Part shown: one piece after another, positions 17,246-26,793 of the stretch
Numbering within the stretch: the first letter of the stretch is position 1
Layout of the letters: the number at the start of each line of letters is the position of its first letter
Assembly (NCBI GenBank): GCA_947245585.1
Contig: CAMXPV010000035.1
Span: 1 to 40,029 of the forward strand
Length of the DNA stretch: 40,029 nt
From: an uncultured Lachnospiraceae bacterium
Lineage (GTDB): Bacteria; Bacillota; Clostridia; Lachnospirales; Lachnospiraceae
Direction of reading: 5' to 3'
Translations under genes and position numbers: made by a program
The notes under the pieces: model-generated
Seen by the model: only the letters and a program-made list of their open reading frames with translations
Told to the model about the DNA's origin: nothing
Database searches by the model: none

Positions 17246-19300
17246 ATGAAAAATACGGTAAAGTTAAAGGGGAGGATGAAGGCATATCTGCAGTCCTCTT
17301 TATATCTGGGATTTTTGCTTGCGGTTGTGGATATTTTAGTCTATATGCTGGATTATCGGGCAGGGCTTGTGCTGACCGCATTTTTAGTTTTCTATTTTGC
17401 GATTGTGCTGTCTATGATGTTATATAACAAACCGATCATCATGAACGAGCTGATCAGCTTTGCGACCCAGTACGGCCAGATACAGAGAAGGCTTTTGCGC
17501 GATCTGGAGCTTCCGCACGCGCTTCTGGATGATACGGGTAAAATTATCTGGACAAACATTGCTTTTGAACATATCACGCATCAGCAGAAAGGCTATCGAA
17601 AATCCATTACCACCCTGTTCCCTTCGATCACGAAGGACAAGCTTCCCGGACGTGACGGCGAAACTGAAGTGGAGTGTCAGGTAGACTATGAGAACGGCAA
17701 TTATCTGGCCAAATTTAAGAAGATTTCCTTAAAGGAAATGGCGGAAAACAGCGATATTATAGAGGCGAAAGGGTACGATGGGTATCTCATCGCCCTGTAC
17801 TTGTTTGATGAGACGGCTCTGCAGATTGCATTACAGGAAGTGGATAATCAATCTCTGGCGGTGGCTCTTATTTATCTGGATAACTACGATGAGGCGCTTG
17901 AAAGCGTGGAGGAAGTCAGACGTTCCCTGCTGATCGCGTTGATCGACCGTAAGGTAAACAAATATATTGCAGCGCTAGACGGCATTTGTAAAAAATTAGA
18001 GAAAGACAAATATCTGGTGATTATGCGTAAGGAGGCGGCGGTCCATCTCCAGGAGAGCCGGTTTGATATTTTGGAGGATGTGAAGACGGTCAACATCGGT
18101 AATGAGATGGCGGTTACGATCAGTATCGGCATGGGATTGAACGGTTTGTCCTACGCGCAGAATTACGAGTTTGCGCGAAACGCGATCGATATTGCCTTGG
18201 GGCGCGGCGGCGACCAGGCGGTGGTGAAAGTTCCGGAAAATGTGATTTATTATGGCGGAAAGAGCCAGCAGATGGAGAAGAGCACCCGCGTCAAGGCAAG
18301 GGTAAAGGCGCATGCCCTGCGCGAAATTATCTCTGTCAAGGATGAAGTTTATGTTATGGGGCATCGCATAGGTGATGTGGACAGCTTTGGCGCGTCTGTG
18401 GGTATTTACAGAATTGCGGAAGCGCTTGATAAGAAGGCCCATATTGTCTTAACCGATGTGACAGCCTCCATGCAGCCCATGGTAGAGATGTTCAGGGACA
18501 ATGAGGACTATGAGGAAGATATGATTATCAATAACCAACAGGCGCTTGAAATGGTGGGAAACAATGCGGTGCTTGTGGTGGTGGATGTCAATAAACCCAG
18601 TATTACGGAGTGCCCGGAGCTGTTGAAGCGCTGTAAGTCAATTGTGGTGTTGGATCATCACAGACAGGGAACGGAGATTATTGAGAATGCGACCCTGTCT
18701 TATATAGAGGCATATGCTTCTTCCGCCTGTGAGATGGTGTCGGAAATTTTGCAGTATATCGGCGATAATCTGCGGCTGCGTCCTGAAGAGGCGGCCTGTA
18801 TGTATTCCGGCATTATGATCGACACAAACAATTTTATGACCAAAACCGGTGTCAGAACCTTTGAGGCGGCCGCTTTTCTGCGCAGGAATGGCGCGGATGT
18901 AACCCGCGTCAGGAAACTGTTTCGGGATGACGCTGCTGAATACAAGGCGAAGGCGGATGCAGTCAGTCAGGCGGAGATATACAGGCAGTATTACGCCATA
19001 TCCATATGTACGGCTGAGGATGTGGCAAGTCCTACCATTGTCGGCGCGCAGGCGGCTAACGAGCTTTTAAATATCAAGGGAATCAAAGCCAGTTTTATTC
19101 TTACCAGATACAATGGCATTATCTATATCAGCGCCCGTTCCATTGACGAGGTGAATGTGCAGGTTATTATGGAGAGAATGGGCGGCGGCGGCCACTTGAA
19201 TATGGCCGGGGCGCAGATTGAAAATGGTACGATGGAAGAGGGAATTGAGAGCATTAAGAGAACGTTAGATACAATGATAGAAGAAGGAGAATTAGACTAA
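17246..19300 (+). CDS. gdpP: Cyclic-di-AMP phosphodiesterase GdpP
   Basis: 684 residues from the ATG at 17246, which has AGGA five bases ahead. The in-frame ATG at 17234 has no ribosome site, and extension to 17138 would run through the leader hairpins. Order: two membrane helices (about 15-58), a PAS-like domain (about 75-150), a degenerate GGDEF domain (about 165-330) and DHH plus DHHA1 domains. The DHH metal site is seen in [12 protein letters not shown] near 370-381 and VVLDHHRQG near 466-474; [11 protein letters not shown] is near 647. It hydrolyses c-di-AMP to pApA, opposing CdaA encoded 9 kb upstream. The next gene, rplI, begins one base after its stop; gdpP-rplI-dnaB is a conserved order. 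Confidence 0.96.
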   Translation: MKNTVKLKGRMKAYLQSSLYLGFLLAVVDILVYMLDYRAGLVLTAFLVFYFAIVLSMMLYNKPIIMNELISFATQYGQIQRRLLRDLELPHALLDDTGKIIWTNIAFEHITHQQKGYRKSITTLFPSITKDKLPGRDGETEVECQVDYENGNYLAKFKKISLKEMAENSDIIEAKGYDGYLIALYLFDETALQIALQEVDNQSLAVALIYLDNYDEALESVEEVRRSLLIALIDRKVNKYIAALDGICKKLEKDKYLVIMRKEAAVHLQESRFDILEDVKTVNIGNEMAVTISIGMGLNGLSYAQNYEFARNAIDIALGRGGDQAVVKVPENVIYYGGKSQQMEKSTRVKARVKAHALREIISVKDEVYVMGHRIGDVDSFGASVGIYRIAEALDKKAHIVLTDVTASMQPMVEMFRDNEDYEEDMIINNQQALEMVGNNAVLVVVDVNKPSITECPELLKRCKSIVVLDHHRQGTEIIENATLSYIEAYASSACEMVSEILQYIGDNLRLRPEEAACMYSGIMIDTNNFMTKTGVRTFEAAAFLRRNGADVTRVRKLFRDDAAEYKAKADAVSQAEIYRQYYAISICTAEDVASPTIVGAQAANELLNIKGIKASFILTRYNGIIYISARSIDEVNVQVIMERMGGGGHLNMAGAQIENGTMEEGIESIKRTLDTMIEEGELD

Positions 19301-19301
19301 T

Positions 19302-19748
19302 ATGCAGATTATATTACTGGAAGATGTGAAGAATTTAGGGAAAAAGGGAGATATCGTGGATGTCAGCGACGGTTATGCGAGAAATTTTGTGCTGCCGAAA
19401 AAGCTTGGCGTGGAAGCGTCTCCAAAGAATAGGAACGATCTGAAACTTCAGAAGGCCAATGCGGAAAAAATTGCCAAAGAACAGCTTGAAGCGGCGAAGG
19501 AACTGGCGGGCGTTCTTGAGACGAAGGAAGTCAGGCTTACCATGAAGTCCGGCGAGGGAGGAAAGGCATTTGGCTCCGTGTCCTCAAAGGAAATTGCGCA
19601 GGCGGCAAAGGCACAGTGCGGATTGGAACTGGATAAGAAAAAGATACAGCTTTCCGAACCGATCAAGGCGCTCGGTGTCTATGAGGTGGGGGTCAAGCTG
19701 CACCCGAAGGTGACGGGAAAGTTGAAAGTGAAAGTAACCGAAGAATAA
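19302..19748 (+). CDS. rplI: 50S ribosomal protein L9
   Basis: 148-residue L9 with the N-terminal rRNA-binding domain ([25 protein letters not shown] split at residue 20, then [11 protein letters not shown]), a long central helix and the C-terminal domain. L9 limits frameshifting and hopping on the ribosome. One base separates it from the gdpP stop, so translation is coupled. Ribosome site AAGGAGAA lies inside the end of gdpP. Confidence 0.97.
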   Translation: MQIILLEDVKNLGKKGDIVDVSDGYARNFVLPKKLGVEASPKNRNDLKLQKANAEKIAKEQLEAAKELAGVLETKEVRLTMKSGEGGKAFGSVSSKEIAQAAKAQCGLELDKKKIQLSEPIKALGVYEVGVKLHPKVTGKLKVKVTEE

Positions 19749-19770
19749 TGTCCGAATGGGAGGTATATCT

Positions 19771-21105
<1,335 letters not shown>

Positions 21106-21119
21106 ACACGATTACAAAA

Positions 21120-21148
21120 GAGACAACCTTGAGGGGGTGTCTCTTTTT
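21120..21148 (+). terminator. Rho-independent terminator after dnaB
   Basis: GAGACA at 21120-21125 pairs with TGTCTC at 21138-21143, with partial pairing inside (CC with GG), followed by TTTTT. It closes the gdpP-rplI-dnaB unit 14 bases after dnaB. Confidence 0.85.
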
Positions 21149-21173
21149 GCTATAAGCAGAGGGAGGAGTTTAC

Positions 21174-21896
21174 ATGAACGATACGGTTTATTATATTTCG
21201 GAGGCTTCAAAAAAAGTAGAGGTGGAACCCCATGTCCTTCGATATTGGGAGGATGAGTTGAAGCTTCCGATCGAACGCAACGAGATGGGACATCGATGCT
21301 ACAAAGAGAAAGATATTGAGACGCTTCGCAGAATCAAAATACTAAAGGAGCAGGGATTGCAGTTGAAAGCCATACGGGCGGTTTTGCAGGGGGAAGTCGG
21401 GAATATTTTCGGAAACGGGAATGCGCGGGAAGAGAAACCGGAGAAGGAACCCAAAGTAGCGGTACAGGCGCCGGAGGAGAGAATAGAAGAAAAGGTGGAG
21501 GATTTGATTATGAAGAAAGCAAAGAAGTATATGGTTACCATGTCAAAAGGAAAGGAGACGGTTTTAGAAGTGCCTGAGGAGGAACAGGAACTTAAGGAGT
21601 ACGAAGAACCTCTGGATGATGAGCGGGAAAAAAAGGCAAAACGTCTGCAATATTTATTACAACACATGGTGACCGATGCAGTCAAAAACGCCAACAAGGA
21701 AATGTGTACGGAGATCAAGGAAAGCATATTAAAGGAGTTGGATTATCAGTTCAGACAGCAGGAGGAACGGGATGAGGAACGCCGCAGGCTTGACGAGGAA
21801 CACTATCGCAAAATTGACGAGATGATCAGCCAGAGAAGACGGCCCGGAGAAAAATTTGTCAGAGGAAAAAAGAAAGAGCCGCTTTCCCCAAAGTAA
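21174..21896 (+). CDS. MerR-type HTH protein with C-terminal coiled coil
   Basis: 240 residues. The N-terminal MerR winged helix is clear: YYISEASKKVEVEPHVLRYW at about 6-25, the wing with MGHRCYKEKD, then RRIKILKEQGLQLKAI. After a linker (about 80-145, acidic and Lys-rich) comes a long charged helical tail, with heavily charged runs such as QEERDEERRRLDEEHYRK, likely a coiled coil. No ligand- or metal-binding Cys cluster is present, unlike classic MerR sensors. The layout recalls chromosome-anchoring RacA-like proteins as much as transcription factors. The target is unknown. The stop codon lies at the edge of the hairpin at 21882-21913. Confidence 0.8.
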   Translation: MNDTVYYISEASKKVEVEPHVLRYWEDELKLPIERNEMGHRCYKEKDIETLRRIKILKEQGLQLKAIRAVLQGEVGNIFGNGNAREEKPEKEPKVAVQAPEERIEEKVEDLIMKKAKKYMVTMSKGKETVLEVPEEEQELKEYEEPLDDEREKKAKRLQYLLQHMVTDAVKNANKEMCTEIKESILKELDYQFRQQEERDEERRRLDEEHYRKIDEMISQRRRPGEKFVRGKKKEPLSPK

Positions 21897-21913
21897 GGCT
21901 GCTTTGGGGAAAG
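21882..21913. terminator. 12-bp perfect hairpin between convergent genes
   Basis: CTTTCCCCAAAG at 21882-21893 and CTTTGGGGAAAG at 21902-21913 form a perfect 12-bp stem with an 8-base loop. On the minus strand it is followed by a T-rich run (CTTTCTTTTTT after a short GC stretch), so it most likely ends the ferredoxin transcript; on the plus strand the tail is weak. It overlaps the last codons of the MerR-type gene. Confidence 0.75.
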
Positions 21914-21942
21914 GGCGTTTCCGTTCATTTGACGAAATGCAA

Positions 21943-22113
21943 TTAACCCTGGGAGATAGAGCCTGTCGGGCAAGCGCCTGCGCAGGAACCGCAGTCGATG
22001 CACTTAGCGGGATCGATCTCAAACTTGCCGTCACCCATGCTGATTGCGCCAACCGGGCACTGAGCCTCGCAAGCGCCACAAGATACACAAGCGTCACTGA
22101 TTACATATGCCAT
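21943..22113 (-). CDS. 2[4Fe-4S] ferredoxin (56 aa)
   Basis: A 56-residue clostridial-type ferredoxin. Two complete cluster motifs are present: C9, C12, C15 with C19-Pro, and C38, C41, C44 with C48-Pro. The start is certain: AGGAGGA lies eight bases ahead of the ATG. It should carry low-potential electrons for anaerobic reactions (for example with pyruvate:ferredoxin oxidoreductase, hydrogenase or radical-SAM activation). It is monocistronic, with its own promoter upstream and the strong hairpin downstream. It is not adjacent to an obvious redox partner. Confidence 0.95.
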   Translation of the reverse strand: MAYVISDACVSCGACEAQCPVGAISMGDGKFEIDPAKCIDCGSCAGACPTGSISQG

Positions 22114-22173
22114 GATAATATCCTCCTTATGTTATAAAAATAATTGTTAGCAATAGCAATTTGCCACGCTCTT

Positions 22174-22202
22174 ATTTTAATATAAAAGAGACCAATATAC
22201 AA
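22174..22202 (-). promoter_or_regulatory. Promoter of the ferredoxin gene
   Basis: Read on the minus strand: TTGTAT (22202-22197), 17-base spacer, TAAAAT (22179-22174), about 60 bases before the ATG. Confidence 0.6.
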
Positions 22203-22223
22203 GTAGAAAAATATAGCTATGTC

Positions 22224-22252
22224 TTGATTTTCCTCTTGTCGTTGAGTAAAAT
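22224..22252 (+). promoter_or_regulatory. Promoter of the hybrid histidine kinase gene
   Basis: TTGATT at 22224-22229 and TAAAAT at 22247-22252 with a 17-base spacer. Transcription would begin near 22259, divergent from the ferredoxin promoter. Confidence 0.55.
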
Positions 22253-22327
22253 ATAAGATATATGGACATCGGATGACATGAGATGTTTTTGGTGACAAAA
22301 GATAGACTGCAGAGGAAAATTTTTGTT

Positions 22328-25297
22328 ATGGGAAAGAATAGAAAAGTTTTAATTTTAAAGAAGATGAGAAACAACATTATTGTGTTGAGCGCCTTTATTC
22401 TGATTGTGGTGCTCTGCACTTCTATTTTGCGTAATACTTTGTGGGACAATACGAATCAGATGGGGCTGACTCTCGTAGAAAACTATACTTCGTCGGAGGA
22501 GAGCAATTTCCGCACCTGTGATGCAGTTTTAAGAATTTGTGTGAATTATGTTGAGGAGAGGGAAAAGGAAGGGATATCAATCGAGGAACTCAGAAAGGGA
22601 TTGTACCCTTTTATACGAGGTCTGACGGAAATGTACGGCAGTGAAAACATACGTGTTTACGGGAAGACCTTCAATGCCACGGAGATTTTGTCGGATGATC
22701 CCGCTGCGGAAACAATGAAAGCCTATGATTTTACAAATACGGTTTACTATCAGGGGGCGTTGGCAGCGGCAGGAGAGACTTATATTTCCCCGGTTTACAC
22801 GGATGCCACGACAGGCTTGCCGGTTGTCACTATGTGCAGGGTTGTACCTGAGACAGGAAGCTTTCTTGCCATTGATATCAAGCCGGGATGTTTTGAACTG
22901 TACAATGAAGATTTGGAGCTTCCGACGGATGCGTCCTATTATCTGGTGGACAGCGGAGGCACCCTGCTTTACTATAAATCCTGTTGGGATTACAAACGTG
23001 AGGATTTTCAGGCGTTGGTAGATAACTACAGGGAAGATGCGGTGTGCAATAAGAAAAACCATGTCTTGGAGAATATTACGCCCATGGACAATATTGTCCG
23101 CAACGTTTACTTCCATCACATGGGCAATGGCTGGACGGGGATTCTGACGATATCCAAGGATGAAATCTTGTCGGGTACCGATACCTTTCAAACCATCAGC
23201 ATTGTTTTGGTGCTGCTAGGCATTGCCGTATTTTTGTTTCAGGCAGTCAGGGAATATGGAAATGCGAAGAACAATCAGGCATTGATGGAGCAGACGCAGA
23301 TATACCGAAACGCTATGGACAGTACGGCGCGCGCCTGTAAGATCATTTTATATATTCATGTGAAAGACAGGACAGTAGAAAGGGTTTATCCAAGAAGTGA
23401 AGGAAAGATTCAGAGAAGGCCTTACAGGGAAGCCATGGATGAGATCCTGGGCTGCGGGGGTGTGGCGGAAGAATACATAGATCAGCTAAAAGAGCTTTTA
23501 AGTTTGTCTAATATTGTGCATCGTCTTGCAGGGAAGGAGCATATCGAGCAGCAGTTTAAGATGAAAAAGGCGAATGACGACGGCTATGAGTGGTGTTCTA
23601 TTGTTGTCACTGCATCGGAGGAGGAAAAGGGCGATCCGACGGCGATTACTCTGGCGATTCGAAACATTGATGATGTGATCAGCCGCGAGGAGAAGCAGAA
23701 GCAGATGCTTAAGCAGGCCGTGGAACGCGCTGAGGCCGCGAACCATGCTAAGAGCGAATTCCTTTCCAGGATGAGTCATGATATCCGCACGCCGATGAAT
23801 GCCATTCTTGGTATGACATCCATTGCTGCCATGCACATTGATGAAAAAGAGCGGGTGTTGGATGCGCTTGGAAAGATTACGGTTTCCGGGAAACATCTTC
23901 TCGGCCTGATCAATGAAGTGTTGGATATGAGCCGGATTGAGAGCGGTAAGGTCAGCCTGACAGAGAGCGCATTTAACCTGTCTGACACCATTGAGAGTCT
24001 GATGACGGTGTTCCGGACGCAGATGGACACCAAGGGGCTGATGCTGAACGCGGGAATTGCCAAACTGGAGCATGAAAATGTGATCGGCGATGAACAGCAT
24101 CTGCAGCAAATTTTTATGAATATCATGGGAAATGCAGTCAAGTTTACGCCGGAGGGTGGCAAGATCAGTATTTTTATTGAGGAGAAACCCTCTTCGATCG
24201 GGAATTGCGGTTATTATGAATTTACCTTTGAGGATACCGGCATCGGTATGGAGAAGGAATATATTGATAAGATTTTTGAACCTTTTTCCCGTGCGTCCGA
24301 TTCGCGTACAAGTAAAATTGAAGGAACAGGTCTTGGCATGTCCATCGCGGTCAATATTGCCCGTATGATGCACGGTGATATCAAGGTCGAGAGTGAGATT
24401 GGAAAGGGTTCCAAATTCATTGTCACCGTATATTTAAAACTGGATGATACCACGGATAGCAGTTTGGAAGTATGTAAAGGCATGTCGGTGCTTGTGGTGG
24501 ACGACGAGGAGATCTCCTGCGAGAGCTCCTGTGAGATGTTAAAGAGCCTGGGCATGGATGCGGAGTATGTACTGAGCGGAGAGGCAGCTGTGAACCGCAT
24601 TGTGAACGCGGATGAAAATGGTGGAAAGATCTCTGTGGTGATTCTCGATTGGAAAATGCCGGATAAGGATGGACTTGAAACGGCGAAAGAGATTCGTGAG
24701 GCAGTTGGCGATGACATTTCCATTATTATTTTGTCTGCTTATGACTGGGCAGATATCGAATCAGAGGCAGTGGATGTCGGCGTGAATGCGTTTATTGGGA
24801 AGCCGTTGTTTAAATCTCGTTTGATTCAGGTACTCAAAGAAGTGTTAGGGCATGAACAGCAGCATGAAGAAAGAGAAACGTCGGTGCTTGAAACTTTCAA
24901 GCAGCAGGATTTTTCCGGGAAACGGGTTTTGCTTGTAGAGGATAACGAGATTAATATCGAAGTGGCCAAGGAGCTGTTGGGTATCGTGGGCATTCAGGTG
25001 GAGATGGCAATGAATGGAAAACTGGCTGTCGAGACTGTTCAGGATAAAGAACCGGGCTATTATGATTTAATATTTATGGATATCCAAATGCCAATCATGA
25101 ATGGCTACGAAGCTGCCAAAACGATTCGATCACTGGGCAGGAAGGATCTGGAGGAGATTCCCATTGTGGCGATGACCGCAGATGCTTTTGCAGATGATAT
25201 CAGAAGGGCGGAAGAGGCCGGTATGAACGACCATGTTTCTAAACCGGTGGATATCGAGAAGTTGGAAGAGGCTTTGAAGCGGTGGATTCCTTCATAA
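22328..25297 (+). CDS. Hybrid sensor histidine kinase with two receiver domains
   Basis: 989 residues from the ATG at 22328, chosen for AGAGGA ahead of it (the ATG at 22283 has only a weak site). A first membrane helix (about 17-36) and a second (about 289-308) enclose an extracellular sensor of about 250 residues, Cache-like in size. Then comes a PAS-like linker, a HisKA domain with phosphoacceptor H484 in [14 protein letters not shown], and an ATPase domain ([29 protein letters not shown]). Two REC domains follow, with D774 ([12 protein letters not shown]) and D918 ([12 protein letters not shown]). No HPt or DNA-binding output domain is present, so a separate phosphotransfer protein is expected. 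The ligand is unknown; the neighbouring PFL locus is an untested candidate target. Confidence 0.93.
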   Translation: MGKNRKVLILKKMRNNIIVLSAFILIVVLCTSILRNTLWDNTNQMGLTLVENYTSSEESNFRTCDAVLRICVNYVEEREKEGISIEELRKGLYPFIRGLTEMYGSENIRVYGKTFNATEILSDDPAAETMKAYDFTNTVYYQGALAAAGETYISPVYTDATTGLPVVTMCRVVPETGSFLAIDIKPGCFELYNEDLELPTDASYYLVDSGGTLLYYKSCWDYKREDFQALVDNYREDAVCNKKNHVLENITPMDNIVRNVYFHHMGNGWTGILTISKDEILSGTDTFQTISIVLVLLGIAVFLFQAVREYGNAKNNQALMEQTQIYRNAMDSTARACKIILYIHVKDRTVERVYPRSEGKIQRRPYREAMDEILGCGGVAEEYIDQLKELLSLSNIVHRLAGKEHIEQQFKMKKANDDGYEWCSIVVTASEEEKGDPTAITLAIRNIDDVISREEKQKQMLKQAVERAEAANHAKSEFLSRMSHDIRTPMNAILGMTSIAAMHIDEKERVLDALGKITVSGKHLLGLINEVLDMSRIESGKVSLTESAFNLSDTIESLMTVFRTQMDTKGLMLNAGIAKLEHENVIGDEQHLQQIFMNIMGNAVKFTPEGGKISIFIEEKPSSIGNCGYYEFTFEDTGIGMEKEYIDKIFEPFSRASDSRTSKIEGTGLGMSIAVNIARMMHGDIKVESEIGKGSKFIVTVYLKLDDTTDSSLEVCKGMSVLVVDDEEISCESSCEMLKSLGMDAEYVLSGEAAVNRIVNADENGGKISVVILDWKMPDKDGLETAKEIREAVGDDISIIILSAYDWADIESEAVDVGVNAFIGKPLFKSRLIQVLKEVLGHEQQHEERETSVLETFKQQDFSGKRVLLVEDNEINIEVAKELLGIVGIQVEMAMNGKLAVETVQDKEPGYYDLIFMDIQMPIMNGYEAAKTIRSLGRKDLEEIPIVAMTADAFADDIRRAEEAGMNDHVSKPVDIEKLEEALKRWIPS

Positions 25298-25310
25298 AAT
25301 AGAGAGATTC

Positions 25311-25347
25311 AAAAAGGACGGGGCCAATTGGCATGCCGTCCTTTTTT
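25311..25347. terminator. Bidirectional terminator between the kinase and pflA
   Basis: AAAAAGGACGG at 25311-25321 pairs with CCGTCCTTTTT at 25336-25346. The A-run on one side and T-run on the other make it work for both converging genes. Confidence 0.9.
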
Positions 25348-25361
25348 CGTGGTTGAAATTG

Positions 25362-26126
25362 CTATTCGTGTATGCCAAGCTCCTCCCGGCGCTTGCGCAG
25401 GCCATTCAGAATGACCTTCTTTTTCTCGATCAGCTTATCTTTGTCCATAGCGGGAACGCCGGCCAGTTTATATTCCATACCGAGCTTTTCGTACTTGGAC
25501 TCGCCCATCGTGTGGTAGGGAAGGGCATCAAGGGCTTTCAGGTTGGAGAGGCCGCCGATGAAATAGCCAAGTTGATACAGATATTGGTCATCATCTGTTA
25601 CGCCTGGCACAATGACATGGCGAATCCATACATCCACATGCTTCTCATCCAAATACTCTGCAAAGGCCAGGATGCCTTCATTGGGTTGGGAAGTCAGCTC
25701 CTTGTGCTTTTCGGGATCAATATGTTTGATATCCAACATGACGAGGTTGGTCAGCGTCATCAGCTTATCTAATTTAGCGAGCCATTCCGGATTGGCATTT
25801 TTCTTGTAGGCGATTCCGGAGGAATCAATACAGGTGTGCACGTTTTCGGCTTTGGCAAGTGTAAACAGATCAATCAGGAAATCCACCTGCATCAGCGGTT
25901 CACCGCCGGTGACGGTAATGCCGCCTCCGTGATAAAAGGCTTCGTTTCTTTTATACTGTTCAAAAATGTATTCCGGCTCCATCAGCGTGCCGCCATTCAT
26001 ATCCCAGGTGTCAGGATTGTGACAGTAGGCACAGCGCATGGGGCAGCCCTGCACGAAGACCACAAAACGGGTTCCGGGACCGTCTACGGTGCCGAAACTT
26101 TCTAAGGAATGGATTCGTCCCTGCAT
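25362..26126 (-). CDS. pflA: Pyruvate formate-lyase activating enzyme
   Basis: 254-residue radical-SAM enzyme that abstracts a hydrogen from the glycyl-radical domain of PFL to switch it on. The cluster motif is C28-x3-C32-x2-C35 in GCPMRCAYCHNPD; the SAM-binding GGE is in TVTGGEPLMQ. Size matches PflA (about 245 residues), without the extra ferredoxin insert seen in activators of other glycyl-radical enzymes. It lies 116 bases after the separate glycyl-radical domain gene, behind a terminator and a probable promoter of its own. Its real substrate here would be the 80-aa partner rather than a one-piece PFL. Confidence 0.95.
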   Translation of the reverse strand: MQGRIHSLESFGTVDGPGTRFVVFVQGCPMRCAYCHNPDTWDMNGGTLMEPEYIFEQYKRNEAFYHGGGITVTGGEPLMQVDFLIDLFTLAKAENVHTCIDSSGIAYKKNANPEWLAKLDKLMTLTNLVMLDIKHIDPEKHKELTSQPNEGILAFAEYLDEKHVDVWIRHVIVPGVTDDDQYLYQLGYFIGGLSNLKALDALPYHTMGESKYEKLGMEYKLAGVPAMDKDKLIEKKKVILNGLRKRREELGIHE

Positions 26127-26183
26127 TTGTATAACCTTCTTTCTCTTTATTCTTTTATTCTGTCCAGTATTTCGATTGATAAT

Positions 26184-26192
26184 AGTATACCA
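26184..26192 (-). promoter_or_regulatory. Extended -10 promoter of pflA
   Basis: On the minus strand TGGTATACT (26192-26184) is an extended -10, directly after the terminator of the upstream gene and about 58 bases before pflA. No clear -35 is visible. Confidence 0.45.
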
Positions 26193-26194
26193 TA

Positions 26195-26222
26195 AAGAGC
26201 CCCGTATTACTACGGGGCTCTT
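26195..26222 (-). terminator. Terminator after the glycyl-radical domain gene
   Basis: AAGAGCCCCGTA at 26195-26206 and TACGGGGCTCTT at 26211-26222 form a perfect 12-bp stem with a TTAC loop. The minus-strand tail is only moderately T-rich (CTCTTTATGG), so some read-through into pflA is possible. Confidence 0.75.
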
Positions 26223-26242
26223 ACAAAATTTACTTTTTGAGT

Positions 26243-26485
26243 TTAGATGCTCTCGTGGAAAGTACGGGAGATAACGTCTGCCTGCTGTTCCGGTGTCAGT
26301 TTGATGAAGTTTACTGCGTAACCGGAAACGCGGATGGTCAACTGAGGATAGTTCTCGGGATGCTTCTGTGCATCCAGTAAGGTATCTCTGTTGAGCACGT
26401 TTACGTTAAGGTGATGGCCGCCTTTTGTTGCGTATCCATCTAATAAATTTACAAGGTTATCTACCTGAGCTGTTGCTGCTGCCAT
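26243..26485 (-). CDS. Stand-alone glycyl-radical domain (GrcA-like PFL C-terminus)
   Basis: 80-residue protein equal to the C-terminal radical domain of [13 protein letters not shown] at residues 9-18, [18 protein letters not shown] at 22-39, [15 protein letters not shown] with the radical Gly55, and the terminal [14 protein letters not shown]. It resembles E. coli GrcA (YfiD), a spare part that rescues oxygen-cut PFL. Here the neighbouring PFL gene ends exactly where this domain should begin, so this protein is probably the obligatory radical subunit, not a spare. It has its own AGGAGGA ribosome site nine bases before the ATG and lies 19 bases after the 70-aa gene. Confidence 0.9.
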   Translation of the reverse strand: MAAATAQVDNLVNLLDGYATKGGHHLNVNVLNRDTLLDAQKHPENYPQLTIRVSGYAVNFIKLTPEQQADVISRTFHESI

Positions 26486-26504
26486 TGTATTATCCTCCTA
26501 TATT

Positions 26505-26717
26505 TTATTTATAATCTTCCAAACCATCCAATCCGTCGTGGAGGGTAGGAACGCTGCAGGCCAACGGGGTACGGGAGCAATCCGTGCACCCCATTGTCTG
26601 CACATTTTTTGAGTTGTCGGCATTGTCATCGACATCTACGTTCACATGTCCGACGCCCTGCGCCATCCCGGAATCCATCATCTTGATAAAATCGTCTATC
26701 ATTTGCTTGTCATCCAT
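26505..26717 (-). CDS. 70-aa Cys-rich protein with a glycyl-radical-domain-like N-terminus
   Basis: Not a named family that I recognise. Residues 6-30 (MIDDFIKMMDSGMAQGVGHV then NVDVD) line up with the start of the neighbouring radical domain ([20 protein letters not shown] then NVNVL): same length, same D/I/L pattern and the same G-H-x-N-V-x-V turn. After that the sequence leaves the family. There is no RVSGY motif; instead a tail holds C44, C47, C54 (C-x2-C-x6-C) and an acidic end. The ribosome site AGGAGG lies nine bases ahead of the ATG, in a context very like that of the 80-aa gene, so it is certainly meant to be translated. It could be a chaperone, an inhibitor or a metal/Fe-S protein docking at the radical-domain site. 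Confidence 0.8.
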   Translation of the reverse strand: MDDKQMIDDFIKMMDSGMAQGVGHVNVDVDDNADNSKNVQTMGCTDCSRTPLACSVPTLHDGLDGLEDYK

Positions 26718-26743
26718 AAAACAATGCCTCCTATATTTTATGC

Positions 26744-26793
26744 CGAGCCTGCGTAGCAGTGCTCGAGAAGTTAATTGCGAAGCAATTTACTTC
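26744..26793 (-). repeat. Two tandem hairpins between pflB and the 70-aa gene
   Basis: GAAGT-t-AATTGC (26767-26778) pairs with GCAATT-t-ACTTC (26782-26793) around a GAA loop and contains the pflB stop codon. Next to it CGAGC (26744-26748) pairs with GCTCG (26761-26765) with inner pairing. Neither has a T-tail on the minus strand, so they look like message-stabilising or spacing structures rather than terminators. Confidence 0.75.

Noticed and set aside
25353..25772. 139-codon plus-strand frame opposite pflA.
   Set aside because: It is the shadow of a well-supported radical-SAM gene on the minus strand.
26487..26790. The PFL split might be a simple frameshift or sequencing error.
   Set aside because: Two genes with their own AGGAGG sites and two hairpins lie in the 300 bases after the pflB stop, and no continuation of the PFL domain is found in any frame next to the stop.
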